A program made the position numbers and the translations under genes. Shown here one piece after another: positions 47,098-58,025 of a DNA stretch of 64,000 nt; position 1 is the stretch's first letter, and every line of letters begins with the position of its first letter. The notes beneath the pieces were generated by a model. The model saw only the letters and a program-made list of their open reading frames with translations, did not search any database and was not told the DNA's origin. This stretch comes from Tethya wilhelma. Lineage: Eukaryota; Porifera; Demospongiae; Tethyida; Tethyidae. Location of the stretch: assembly GCA_964030475.1 (NCBI GenBank), contig CAXIPT010000006.1, positions 2,040,817 to 2,104,816 on the forward strand, read 5' to 3'.

Positions 47098-48283
47098 ATG
47101 GAAAACAAAACAAGGAATGCAACAAAGATGCTTAGTTTAGTACGGACCGTATTGATGTTTGCTTTGACATCAATTGTTTGCACAAGTCCAAAAATGTACA
47201 AATTAACCACAATTTTACCACAAGAGGAATACAGTCATTGTCCTTTAGATGTGAATCATGAAGCTATAAGCAAAATTCGAAGTGCAATCAGTGAAGATAT
47301 CAAAGACCTCCTTCATGGTATCCAGCAATGTAGCTTGGGAGAGTGTGAGGAGAATCCAGCTCTTTCTTGTGATCAGATTTGCAAGTCCAACTCTTCAAGT
47401 GTGCCTGGAGACTACTGGCTTCAGACATGTGATGGAGATATAGAGCAAGTGTACTGTGCTATGGACAGACCATGTGGTTGTACTGTGAAAAGTAAGTAAT
47501 AAAAACTACAAAAAAATTGTGATTCATGACCTATAGGAGTCTTGTAACTTACTCGAATGGATGGTGATGCTCCTGGGGTTGATTTGGCTTTAAAGGATCG
47601 CAAGGTGTGGTTGCCAGTTGCTCATTGTACTAGGTCTTGGACTCGGAAGCATGTTTTTGAAGATACTTAGTTCAGTTGTGTTTCCTCTCCCCTTTGTGCT
47701 CTTACCGAATTAATGTTTTTGTTTTGTGTTTGTAAATGTTTGTTTGTCTTTTTGCGCCTTCTGTTGGCGTGTTCTATTACAATTACAATTACAATAATGG
47801 CATTACCGTATATGCATGCGCATGATTAGCATTTCAATATTCCATTACCATTACAATAAAATGTCATATCCTGCAGGCATGACAGCCTGCCTCTCCACCA
47901 TTTATGTAATGGCCTTCACATCAGACCAAGCTTATGCTGCTACGGACACTGGACATTCAATTGAGATTGAAGCCAGAGGTACAACTAGTAGCACCCGTCT
48001 TACAGACCAACCTAGTATTTCCTACCTCAGAAACAGAGGCGACTTATGGAAGATACCGTTCAATGACTTCAACTTTTCTCATTGTATTTATTTCCACGAT
48101 TTGCAGCGTATTTCTATAGTTGCAAGTAGCTTTGACGGGTGGAACATTGATTCAATCGTAACGACTGTCAAAGATGCTGAGGGAGAAAGTCGAGTGGCGA
48201 CGATAAATCTTGATGTCTATCAGTGGATTGATGGAAATGAACACACTACATACAGAAGATACGACTTAACTTTGGTCCAATGA
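47098..48283 (+). CDS. Secreted protein C: fibrinogen/COLFI-like N module plus PLAT-like domain
   Basis: Exons 47098-47491 and 47877-48283, phase-1 intron, 266 residues. The first exon is a clear paralog of the first exon of the apextrin-like genes (signal peptide, SAISEDIKDLLHGIQQCSLG, ALSCDQICKSNSSSVPGDYW, QVYCAMDRPCGCTVK). The second exon is unrelated to ApeC. It encodes about 135 residues with TGHSIEIEARG, RGDLWKIPFNDF and FDGWNIDSIVT, the spacing of a PLAT/LH2-type beta sandwich (moderate confidence in the fold). A conserved YDLTLV end follows. A second version of this exon's 3' part is at 57083-57223. Function unknown. A secreted recognition or lipid-associated protein is possible. Confidence 0.75.
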
Positions 48284-49543
48284 AGAACGTCATATGTATA
48301 TATATGTGACAATAATTGTACAAATTTGTATATACTTACAGGCCAATAGTTACCTCTAGTATATAGCTGTACAATTCTATAATCTTGAGCTAAAATACTG
48401 TACTTTTTCTCTTGACTTTGGAAACGGAGCTTCCATCTGACTATTGATCAAGAGCATTCAATAATGCACATATAAGTATACGATGGGAATTTCTGCCACT
48501 AAAATTTTTTCACTTGTTTAAGTTTTGTTATTTATAGACTAATTCGATGTAAAGATTAAATTGCTATGATTGTAGCTATAGGTATTAATTTCAATTTCAC
48601 GTTTTATTTTTGCCTCTTCATGGTGTGTGTGCATAAATGGCAAAACTTTGTGCAATCTATAGTTTTAAACTGTAGAGTTCACTTGTGATCAAATTAAACA
48701 ATAATTTTTGTGATACAATTCCGAGTATACACTTGGGAGTTGAAGTCAGCACCATGCATGCCCGCTATGCAGTGCTATAGCTCAGTGCTTCCATGAAATA
48801 TGTGAGGTATACAATTTAGCTAAGTCGCGTAATGACACTATAATTCCAGTGAGATAGGTTAAGTCATACCAGGTCTATATATGGTTACCATAATGTATAC
48901 CAACTTAATACATGCTGGGCCAGTGACACGTGAAAAACAACAGAAGAGCAACAAAGATGCTAGTGTTTAAAAGCAAAAAAATAAACAAAAAACCCCCCCA
49001 AAAAACGAACTAATGTTAAACCAATGCAATATATATGTTTTATGTTCTGTTTGATAAATAATATTTCAACCTTAATGGACGTTTAATTCCACAGGGAATT
49101 TTTACGACAAAATTTTAAAAGCTACATAATATATACACTCAAGTACACATTGCAAGCGATGAAATCATAAACACACAATTTGTATGGCCATGAAGTGAAG
49201 TTTACATCATTTTAAGTGCTATGTGTGCACATTAGGGTGGTTTCCACGCCACTGTGCTAACAATATGGGGTACATACAGCTATATAGCGAGTCACTATTA
49301 GGGACATTTCCTTAGTTTACTGGTGGTTTTACTGAGAAGTTTACTGAGTTTGTCCTCATAGTGCATTTTGTGTGCAATAACTACATTCTATGTGACATGC
49401 AGGATCAGAACCACATAATGGCATTTCAGTGAGACATATACTGCCATGCAAGTCCTGCTATATATTCTATACAAAAAGATCAAGCTACATTTATTGCAAG
49501 ACTTACATTATATCTTACAAAGTTCATTGCCTTGGAAAACAAA
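48284..49543. other. Intergenic with remnant of an apextrin-like exon 1; promoter of gene D
   Basis: 48284 to about 48970 is homologous, on the other strand, to about 57082-56445. At 48929-48970 it contains GTGAAAAACAACAGAAGAGC, the sequence just before the start codon of the apextrin-like gene at 56457, and breaks off a few codons into its signal peptide. Before gene D lie ATTTCAGTGAGAC (49423-49435), TCTATACAAAAAG (49465-49477) and TTGCAAGACTTA. Confidence 0.6.
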
Positions 49544-51242
49544 ATGAGCGATGAAACAAAGACACTAGTGCTGATTGTATTGATGCCCATTTTCACATCA
49601 ATTGCTTGCACAAGTCCAAAGACGTACAAACCAGCCATTGTGCCACAAGAGGAAAACAGTCAGTGTCCTTTAAATGTGAATCAAAACGTGGTACGCGAAA
49701 CTCGAAGTGCAATCAGTGAAGATATCAAAGACCTCCTTCATGGTATTCAGCAATGTAGCTTGGGAGAGTGTGAGGAGAATCCGGCTCTTTCTTGTGATCA
49801 GATTTGCAAGGCCAACTCTTCAAGTGTGCCTGGAGACTACTGGCTTCAAACATGTGGTGGAGATATAGAGCAAGTGTACTGTGCTATGGACAGACCATGT
49901 GGTTGCACTGTGAAGAGTAAGTGGTAACTTAATTTGTATTCCACTTGTGACGTAGATCAAAGTGCCGACAGTCCGTATTTATGTGATATATTGCACTGTG
50001 GTCAGGGCGTATATCACTGATATTGCACTGTGGTTTGTGTACTGCAGTTACTTACAAGCACAGCACTGCTGGTATATATTCTCTAGCTATATAGCTAGCT
50101 ACCAAACTGCTACAGTCATAGATACAAGAATACTCACCACACTGGAGTCAAGCTTCAATTTAGAAGACTCGACGATGGACACAGACAAATTTTGAAAAAT
50201 CCCACTGCCCATTTTGTTGTTCACTTGTGGATTTTCAAATTTCTTGCTTCTTTTTTTGAACGGAGAAGGCTCCAGCTAGTCTCACTAGCCTGCCGAGAGA
50301 CTCCATTGCTATATATTATAGCTACAGATTTACAGTTGCTTGTATCGTACTAGCCTAGAGTAGCTAGTCAAATTTCAACAAACCATATGCTTCAATCCAG
50401 CGCTCTTCTGGTAATCGAGGGTTCTCACTTTCAAACTGGTTTGTAAATGATAGTATAGCGAACTTTACTAGCCTGTAAACAACTATAGCTAGCATACAGC
50501 GGTATGAACTTCATGATAACTTCGAATCATAAGGTTTAGAGGCTGGCTTGTGGAACACAAGTTGTACATGGTTGCTAGCAAATTATTGATAAAGGTTTAT
50601 TCTGTCAAATTTGGTATAGAGTAATTAAGTGCGAATTACTGTACATTAATTATTATTATAGCTCCAGATCAAACCAACACTTCTGGTGGACTGACCTACA
50701 CTCGCTGGGGGAAAACGACCTGCCCCTCAACTCCAGGAACAGAGCTCGTTTACGACGGCATCATGGTCGGACCTTATCACGGAGAAGGAGGAGGAGCCAA
50801 CCATCTGTGTCTTCCCAAAGAAGACCCAGAGTACTTGGAGTATGAAGATGGGCGACAACAGAATAGAGCCTTATTGTATGGAACAGAGTACGAAATTCAC
50901 GATAACCTTAAACCAGCAGGTTTCGCTGGCAACGAAAACTATGAAGCCCCTTGTGCCGTGTGTTACACGCCATCGCGTAGCGTTGCCATGATGATTCCAG
51001 CTAAAATCAACTGTCCTTTCTCCTGGACTAGGGAGTATTATGGCTACCTGATGGCTACAAACAAGTTAAACCAGTATCGTACTACATGGGCTTGTGTGGA
51101 CGTCGATGCTGATTCACTGCCAGGCACAGGTGCTAACACAAACCCAGCGGGTATCTATTTCACTGAGATCATTTGCAATGGTATTCCCTGTGGACCGTAC
51201 GTTGATGCCAGAGAAGCAACATGCGTGATGTGCACCAGATAG
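49544..51242 (+). CDS. Secreted protein D: fibrinogen/COLFI-like N module plus short-chain-collagen NC domain
   Basis: Exons 49544-49916 and 50662-51242, phase-1 intron, 317 residues. Exon 1 is the shared N module (signal peptide, ISEDIKDLLHGIQQCSLGEC, PCGCTVK). Exon 2 encodes the collagen-type C-terminal domain (GGLTYTRWGKTTCPSTPGTE, MIPAKINCPFSWTREYYGY, CNGIPCGPY) without any Gly-X-Y exon. The paralogs' first codon ATG (MENK) is TTG here, so translation probably starts at the Met four codons on, still leaving a full signal peptide. NC domains of this family trimerise; whether it does so without a collagen helix is open. Confidence 0.8.
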
Positions 51243-51820
51243 AATACAATCAAATTTTTAAAACAGTACACATTTATACTGATAGATTGCACATAATATA
51301 CTGACTCATATACTGTTGAATAGTTACGTAGCATACATACATACGTGTAAATGAGATAGTAGCTTTATGGTTCTAATTCCCACATGTCACTTCCATCTGT
51401 ATGACTAATGATCAAGTACTTACAATAGTCATTAAACTGTATGGAAGCCTTTTAGCCCATTGTGGAGAGCATAATATGTACTTATGAATCACAATTAAGA
51501 CAAATGAAAAATTGATGCAGTCAATCAAGTTAGATTGAGATCTCGGGTGCATGTATGTAGAATATACAGTTAGGAGTTCGACAATAAAAGAGTCAGCTAT
51601 ATGGACACTTCCTTAGTTTACTGGTGGTTTTACTGAGAAGTTTACTGAGTTTGTCCCCATAGTGACATTTTGTGCGTAATAACTATGCTCTATGACAGGA
51701 TCAAAACCACATATATGGCATTCCAGTGAGGCATATACAGTAAAGCTCTACCAGTCTATATAAAAAGAATATAATACACTTAGCAAGACTTACAGAACAC
51801 CTTACACAGTTCATTGCAAT
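51243..51820. promoter_or_regulatory. Intergenic; promoter of gene E at its end
   Basis: ATTCCAGTGAGG (51720-51731), TCTATATAAAAAG (51755-51767) and TTAGCAAGACTTA (51780-51792) reproduce the promoter arrangement of genes A, B and D. Positions about 51600-51740 are closely similar to about 49300-49440. Confidence 0.55.
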
Positions 51821-52912
51821 ATGGAAAACAAAATAAGCAATGCAAAAAAGACACTAGTGCTGATCGTATTGGTGTCCGTTTTGACGTCAATTGCTTGCAC
51901 AAGTCTAAAGACGTACAAACCAACCACAGTGCCACAAGCGGAAAACAGCCAGTGTCTTTTAGATGTGAATCAAAAAGTGGTACGTGAAACTCGAAGTGCA
52001 ATCAGTGAAGATGTCAAAGACCTCCTTCATGGTATCAACCAATGTAGCTTGGGAGAGTGTGAGGAGAATCCGGCTCTTTCTTGTGATCAGATTTGCAAGG
52101 CCAACTCTTCAAGTGTGCCTGGAGACTACTGGCTTCAGACATGTGGTGGAGATATAGAGCAAGTGTACTGTGCTATGGACAGACCATGTGGCTGTACTGT
52201 GAAAAGTAAGCATTAAGGGGTACTTGAGAGCATTTTGACAGTTAGTCACTTTTTCCTGCAACTTTGATACTATATTTACACGCATGCAAATGATAAGTGC
52301 AGTCACTATCACATGTATATGTTATCATAATGTTCAGATTCGACCAATGACAACACCAGAGGTGGACTGACCTACACTCGCTGGGGAAGATCGTCCTGTC
52401 CCTCAACTACAGGAACAGAGCTCCTTTATGACGGCATCATGGCTGGGAGTAGGTTTACTGAATCAGGAGGAGCCAACCATCTTTGTCTTCCAAGAGAAGG
52501 CAGAGAGTATCTGGAATATGTAGTTGGAAAACAACAGGGTGCACTGGTTGGTACAGAGTATGAAATATGGAACAATTTTATACCAATGGGTTTTAGTGGT
52601 GATAATAATCATGATGCCCCTTGTGCTATGTGCTACGCCCCATCACGTATCGCCAGTGTGATGATCCCAGCCAAAGTGAACTGCCCTTCCTCTTGGACTA
52701 GGGAGTATTACGGCTACCTCATGTCGACACATACGAAAACAGAGTATCGCAGCACATTTGTGTGTGTTGATGTCAATGCTGAAGCATTGCCTGACTCGGA
52801 TGCAAACACGAATCCAGACTTAATCTATTTCACTGAGATAATCTGTAATGGTATTCCCTGTGAGCCAGATGAAGATGGAAAGGAGATACCATGTGTGGTG
52901 TGCACTAAATAG
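51821..52912 (+). CDS. Secreted protein E: fibrinogen/COLFI-like N module plus short-chain-collagen NC domain
   Basis: Exons 51821-52205 and 52338-52912, phase-1 intron, 319 residues. Starts MENKISNAKK with an intact ATG, signal peptide through about residue 27, N module with the full cysteine set ending PCGCTVK. Exon 2 opens STNDNTRGGLTYTRWGRS and ends PCVVCTK. It is the closest relative of gene D in exon 1, while its NC domain is closer to the collagens in the first 30 residues. In the last loop PCGPY is PCEPD. Secreted; ligand unknown. The assembly gap begins 37 bp downstream. Confidence 0.82.
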
Positions 52913-52948
52913 ACTCACAAGGCTACATTATTTTACTTTAATGTTTAC

Positions 52949-53111
52949 NNNNNNNNNNNNNNNNNNNNNNNNNNNNNNNNNNNNNNNNNNNNNNNNNNNN
53001 NNNNNNNNNNNNNNNNNNNNNNNNNNNNNNNNNNNNNNNNNNNNNNNNNNNNNNNNNNNNNNNNNNNNNNNNNNNNNNNNNNNNNNNNNNNNNNNNNNNN
53101 NNNNNNNNNNN
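52949..53111. other. Assembly gap (163 N)
   Basis: The only run of many N characters in the window. Its true size is unknown. Confidence 0.95.
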
Positions 53112-55144
53112 GTCCATAATTAGAGTATAGTTTACTCCAATAGCTAGCCACATGTGCAGGCAACACTGGGAAAGAGACCTTATGTTCTTTCATTGTGAAA
53201 AAGGATGTTGCCCATTACTTCATTCACCTCCTTGGCCTCTGCTTGCATGGTTCCATCAATGCACACTAAAGAAATTGTAGAGGAAATGGTCACTGCATAT
53301 GTAGAGGAAATATTAATGGCCATGCACTGCATGTAGAGGAAATATTAATGGTGACTGCGTGTATAGAGGAAATGGTCTCTGAAAGTGATGTCATGTATAT
53401 CTACATTTCCTGTAATAATAACCCTGGACGATCCCTACAGATCTAGAGTTCCCTTCAGGCCACCTTTATTTTGTTACTAGAGTACTGAAAAGGATACCTT
53501 ATTCTATAGGATTTTCCTGGTATAAAATGAGTGTTGCTGCAGACTGTTGCATGACCATCTAAAGCATTCAGCTCCTTGGCTCCTTTACAATGTGTCCAAT
53601 CTATCACTGTAGGCTTAGGGGATTATGCTTTTGAATTTTACCAATATTATTCTATTCTGCGCACTTCCATCTGAACTCACCTATTATGCTTTATGTTTCG
53701 ACCTATTATTCTCAAAAAATACTCATGATATTAATTTTTATGCATGCAGTTTCATATGTCAAAGTTAATGTTCAAGCATTCAAACAACTCATTACCAACT
53801 TCAGAACTTAGCAGTTAGGTTTCAATAGAGTTCCTCATGCTTCAGTTCAGCTAGTTTAGAAATCCTAAAGCAAATTTTGGTCTAGCATGTGATTTGGTAG
53901 GGTCAGGGTCAAGTAGTGCTGAAAATTAACCTATTATTCTCAAATTATGTCTGTTTCCGGGGTATATGGCTATTATTCCAGTTCATGTTAGTGCCAGCAT
54001 ATTCCCCCTAAGCCTATCTGTCACTCACTGTAATGTTATAGTGATCATGTTTTGGTGTTTTGGATCAATTGATCAATTAAGTGAAAGTGTTCCATGCAGT
54101 TGAATGACACATTAACCGATTTGCATTACAAATTTACAAATATACTTGATTCCTGCAGTCATGCACCTATCTGAAAAACATAGATTATATTATGATAATA
54201 ATTATTTCTTTGCATAGTCACATATCCAGTATACTATATCGAAATACTTTGAGACTTCTAGATATTGCCCATGCATGCATGCATACTGCATCAATGCATT
54301 AATTCATGCATGCAGCTACATGCATTTGACTTCTGCTTGCATCTTCATATGTACTGATGCATGGACTATCATATTATAAGCAAAGTTTTGTGTGTCCGTC
54401 TGTCTGTGTGTGTGTCACGGGAGTTCACCGGAAGTGATGCGACCTCGAGCCAAAATGCTACTTTTTCTCTGGACTGTAGAAAATGCAAGCTATGAAGTGT
54501 GCCTAGAGAGCTAGCTTAGATAGTGCTAGCCTACGATAGAATCACAGGCGCTACAAGTATGTTTGACTGCTTTTGAGATCGCTATCAAGGCTTACCAGTG
54601 GCGTCCGTGTCCAACAAAGAAGCGTGATAGAGTAGCCAATCTTTCACAAAAGAAGCGTAGCAAGGGGAGAGCTTTCGCTTCTAGGAGTCTGCTTCTCTGT
54701 CGTTCTACACGAAACACAGCTAGCCAGATAACGAGTTTCTTTGCCAGCTGATTACAAAAAATGGCGGAAGTCGGAAAAGGGTCGTCTATGACGTCACGTA
54801 GTGGGGTAAATTGCATGAGCTGGCCAAATTGCAATGAGGATTGAGGAACAGCTAATGCATGCATACAATGCAGCATGGTTACCTTTCACTGCCCAGTGAT
54901 TACTCTGCAGATGCTTGTGCTTGCATGTATCTAGCATTAACATCAGTATACCTCATACACCTGTAAGGAGCGTGGCGAGCGAAGCGAGCCACACTCCTTG
55001 TAGGTATAATCATCATCAGAAAATAACTGTAATCCTTGTATATATTTCCTGCTTTATATAATTTATATACATAATTATATTCTGGGATCTAGTACTGTAC
55101 TGAAAAGAATTATAACAAGTAGTAAAAATTTCAAAAAAAATGAG
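53112..55144. other. Non-coding region with repeats
   Basis: 53273-53378 has four tandem units of about 33 bp (TGTAGAGGAAATATTAATGG). About 54380-54850 is a dispersed repeat that starts with GTGTGTCACGGGAGTTCACC. A diverged relative lies at about 28797-28870. No protein-coding gene recognised. Confidence 0.45.
54960..55005. repeat. Strong hairpin (GAGCGAAGCGAG core)
   Basis: AAGGAGCGTGGCGAGCGA pairs with AGCGAGCCACACTCCTT around almost no loop, with two mismatches. GC-rich in an AT-rich neighbourhood. Terminator, cruciform or mobile-element end cannot be told apart from sequence. Confidence 0.6.
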
Positions 55145-55504
55145 TAGTGTAGGAATGGGCAGTGCGGTAAAAAGTATTGGAACAAGGCATGTCTCAATTT
55201 CGGCACATGACTACTTCATTTTTGATGATTTATTCTTAATTGATCCCTAATATGAATCATCAGTGTCATAGATGCAAAGATCTGTACTACTATATATACA
55301 CCATAGCTTATTAAATTATTTGCATTGGTTCGAATTCCTACTAATAATTAAGTTGGCTATAGCAGTGGAGTAAACCATAACATGGCAGGCATGCAACTTG
55401 AGAGGCTGGACTGCCGGCCAAGAGTTGCATGGGCATAAAAAATGAAGTAGTCATGTGCCGAAATTGAGACATGCCTTGTTCCAATACTTTTTACCGCACT
55501 GCCC
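55145..55504. mobile_element. MITE with 65-75 bp terminal inverted repeats, right end cut at N 55505
   Basis: Left end TAGTGTAGGAATGGGCAGTG and onward to TGACTACTTCATTTTT. The right part from about 55437 is its reverse complement up to GCACTGCCC, where the N interrupts. Same family as 10875 and 12125-12204. No coding capacity. Confidence 0.75.
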
Positions 55505-55505
55505 N

Positions 55506-56457
55506 CAGTAGGTTCCCTTTGGCCACGCAACTCCGTAGTTTTGTACAGAATCACTTTTAACACAGAAGTTTTGCTCGAGGTTGTCGTCATCATATACCCC
55601 CCGGACGTGTCGTGGAAGATCATCAGTCCAGTAGTTATTGGTTTCAGTATTTTCCGTGTCGTGAAACCTCCACCCCTCACTCCACCCACTTGGGCAGCCG
55701 CTAGTTGAGGATTGCAGAGCGTAAGTTCCATCAGGCCATCTAGGAACATCACAATCAGGATCTAATGGAAACCGTTATGAGCTAGCATGAAAATTTTGAT
55801 ATATGTACATGTAGTATTGCTATTTATAAGCACCTTTGATCATTCCTATACATGCACATATAGCGCTATTGCAATGCAGTGGCAAATCCATAGAAGGACG
55901 TGGGAGAAAGGGAGGGGGTGTATAGGGTTTGCAGACCCCATCCCTCCCTTTTTACAGTCAACCAAAGAGCGCATGAATTTGCTTTTCTCTCCACGAAAGC
56001 TATAACTGTCACAGCTATTTGAAAATTTCTCTATCTGACTATGCGTGATTTATTTCCATTGTGTATGCATGCACTATAACTTACTTAAAATTTCCACAGT
56101 GCAGTTACATGGTATGTCCTTGGCACAGTACGTTTGCTCTACATCTCCACCACATGTCTGAAGCCAGTAGTCTCCAGGCACACTAGAAGAGTTGGTATTG
56201 AAAATTTGATTGCAAGAAAGAGCTGGATTCTCTTTGCACTCTCCCAAGTTACAATACTGGATACCGTAAAGAAGGCCTCGAATGTCTTCACTGATTGCAC
56301 TTCGTGTTTGTTGTATGCTCTCATCATGGTTCACATCCAGTGGGCACTGACCATTTTCTTGTTGTGGTACTATCCTGGGTTTGTACGTCCCTGGATTTCT
56401 GCAATCGACTGATGTCGAAAAAATAGACAGCACAGTTGTAGCAATAAACACTAGCAT
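55506..56457 (-). CDS. Apextrin-like protein F, 3' end cut by assembly seam
   Basis: Exon 1 56457-56085 (phase-1 end) encodes signal peptide MLVFIATTVLSIFSTSVDC and the shared N module (ALSCNQIFNTNSSSVPGDYW, EQTYC, PCNCTVE). The longer upstream reading begins with GTG, so the ATG at 56457 is the likely start. Exon 2 begins at 55761 and encodes the first 85 residues of an ApeC domain (PRWPDGTYALQSSTSGCPSG, NNYWTDDLPRHVRG, VAWPKGTY) before the N at 55505, where unrelated MITE sequence continues. More diverged than A and B are from each other. Its upstream flank is homologous to 48284-48970. Confidence 0.8.
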
Positions 56458-57082
56458 CTTTGTTGCTCTTCTGTTGTTTTTCACGTGTCACATGCAGCAT
56501 GTATTAAGTTAGTATACGTTATGGTAACCATAGACCTGGTATGACTTAACCAGTCTCACTGGAATTATAGTGTCATTACATGACTCAGCTAAATTGTATA
56601 CTTCACATATTTCATGCAAGCACTTGGCTATATAGTTCTGCATGAGCGTGCATGATGCTGACTTCAACTACCAAATGTATACTTGGAACTGTACCACCAA
56701 AATTATAATTGTGTGATTCATAAGTGAACTCTACAAATTATTAAAAGTAGGTTGCGCAAGAATATGTCATTTATCTGCATGCACACACACGAGTGGCAAA
56801 AATAAAACATGTGAAATTGAAATTAAAACCTACAATCATAGCAATCTTTATAGTTGAATCATGCAGTCTATATAACAAAACTTAAAGAAATGAGAAAATT
56901 TTTAGTGGCGAAAATTCACACTGTATATATGTTGTGTGTATTATTTAATGTTCTTGATCAATAATCAGATGAAATTAAGCTCCATTTTCAGCTGTCAAGA
57001 AAATTATTGTAGATGACTATCTAGTATAATGGCCGGTACATAATACAACTTTATACAATTGTCACAATGCATACGACGTTGT

Positions 57083-57223
57083 TCACCGAACCAAAGTTAA
57101 GTCGTACCTTCTGTGTGTACCGTCTTCATTTCCACCAATCCACTGATAGACATCAAGATTCATCGTCGCCACTCGAGTTTCTCCCTCAGCATCTTTGACA
57201 GTCGTTACGATTGAATCAATGTT
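57083..57223 (-). CDS. PLAT-like domain, C-terminal fragment (gene G, allele or paralog of gene C)
   Basis: From the N at 57224 the frame reads NIDSIVTTVKDAEGETRVA... to a TGA at 57083, closely matching the end of gene C (about nine in ten residues identical). The N and the following CT tract are unrelated, so the 5' part is missing. Confidence 0.75.
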   Translation of the reverse strand, partial: NIDSIVTTVKDAEGETRVATMNLDVYQWIGGNEDGTHRRYDLTLVR

Positions 57224-57270
57224 NTTGAAACAAAAAATTCCCAGAAAATCAATCCAATAATTGATCACTT

Positions 57271-57271
<1 letters not shown>

Positions 57272-57326
<55 letters not shown>
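57272..57326. repeat. (TC)n tract
   Basis: Pure TC dinucleotide tract. Confidence 0.9.
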
Positions 57327-57328
<2 letters not shown>

Positions 57329-57424
57329 GAATAACTGCTTTGAACTCTAATATTCAACATCACTACATCACATACATAATGTAGAACAGTTACACACATG
57401 CAATTGTTCAATTAACAGCTATAA

Positions 57425-57475
57425 TTCCAAAAAAAGAGAAAAACTTATTATAAGTTATTCTCTTTTTTTGGAATT
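57425..57475. repeat. AT-rich fold-back
   Basis: ATTCCAAAAAAAGAGAA at the left and TTCTCTTTTTTTGGAAT at the right, near-perfect inverted repeat with a small centre. A possible minimal MITE. Confidence 0.65.
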
Positions 57476-57878
57476 GTATACAAAATCCAGAGCTGATAAA
57501 GTAAGAGATTATTTATTAACCAGTGAAAAAAAAACTAAAACAAAACAAAAATACGTGTACAAATTTTTGATTGGATATGCTTAAAACAAACAAGCACAAC
57601 TGTACACGTAAGTCACAGAGCCAGATTTATATGAATTTTATCAAAGGCACTATGTAATATTGTACTGTCATAGCATACAATAGAAAACTCTGAAAAACGT
57701 AGAAGGAGTGAAAAAAATTTAACAACTAAAAAGTAGCCGGTTATAAAAACTATGCGACAATTTAACACCCAAAGGTAAATACACATACACAATATTTTTG
57801 GCTAGAGAATCGCGACTTCTAACCAAAGTCACACAAGAAAAGTTTGTAACTTTTTACAACCCCCCCCCCCCATTCAAG

Positions 57879-58025
57879 CTACAACAAGGTTCCTCTATTG
57901 ATTGAGTGGAACAAGACAAGCACAATGCCAGCCATCACTAACATCAGCAAGGGTTTGTAGTAAATGATGTCAGCATGACAAATGGTGAGAGTGGAGAGTG
58001 TTTCGAAGCAATATAACCCTTTACT
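57879..58025 (-). CDS. Putative terminal exon with C-terminal hydrophobic segment
   Basis: An AG acceptor (58027-58026) is followed by an open frame of 48 codons ending with YYKPLLMLVMAGIVLVLFHS and a short polar tail, stop at 57879-57881. Such a terminal hydrophobic helix suggests a tail-anchored or membrane protein. A matching 5' exon with a GTAAGC donor may lie at about 58738-58860. I do not recognise the family, and the intermediate exons were not identified. Confidence 0.35.
   Translation of the reverse strand, partial: SKGLYCFETLSTLTICHADIIYYKPLLMLVMAGIVLVLFHSINRGTLL

Noticed and set aside
47877..48283. Second exon of gene C as a separate gene beginning at an internal Met
   Set aside because: It has a good acceptor in the right phase, no signal peptide of its own, and the partner exon upstream lacks a C-terminal domain.
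53273..53378. CRISPR-like array
   Set aside because: Contiguous tandem units without unique spacers, in a eukaryotic genome.
54563..54751. Arg/Lys-rich 62-codon frame
   Set aside because: Lies in a dispersed repeat and has no homologous partner in the window.
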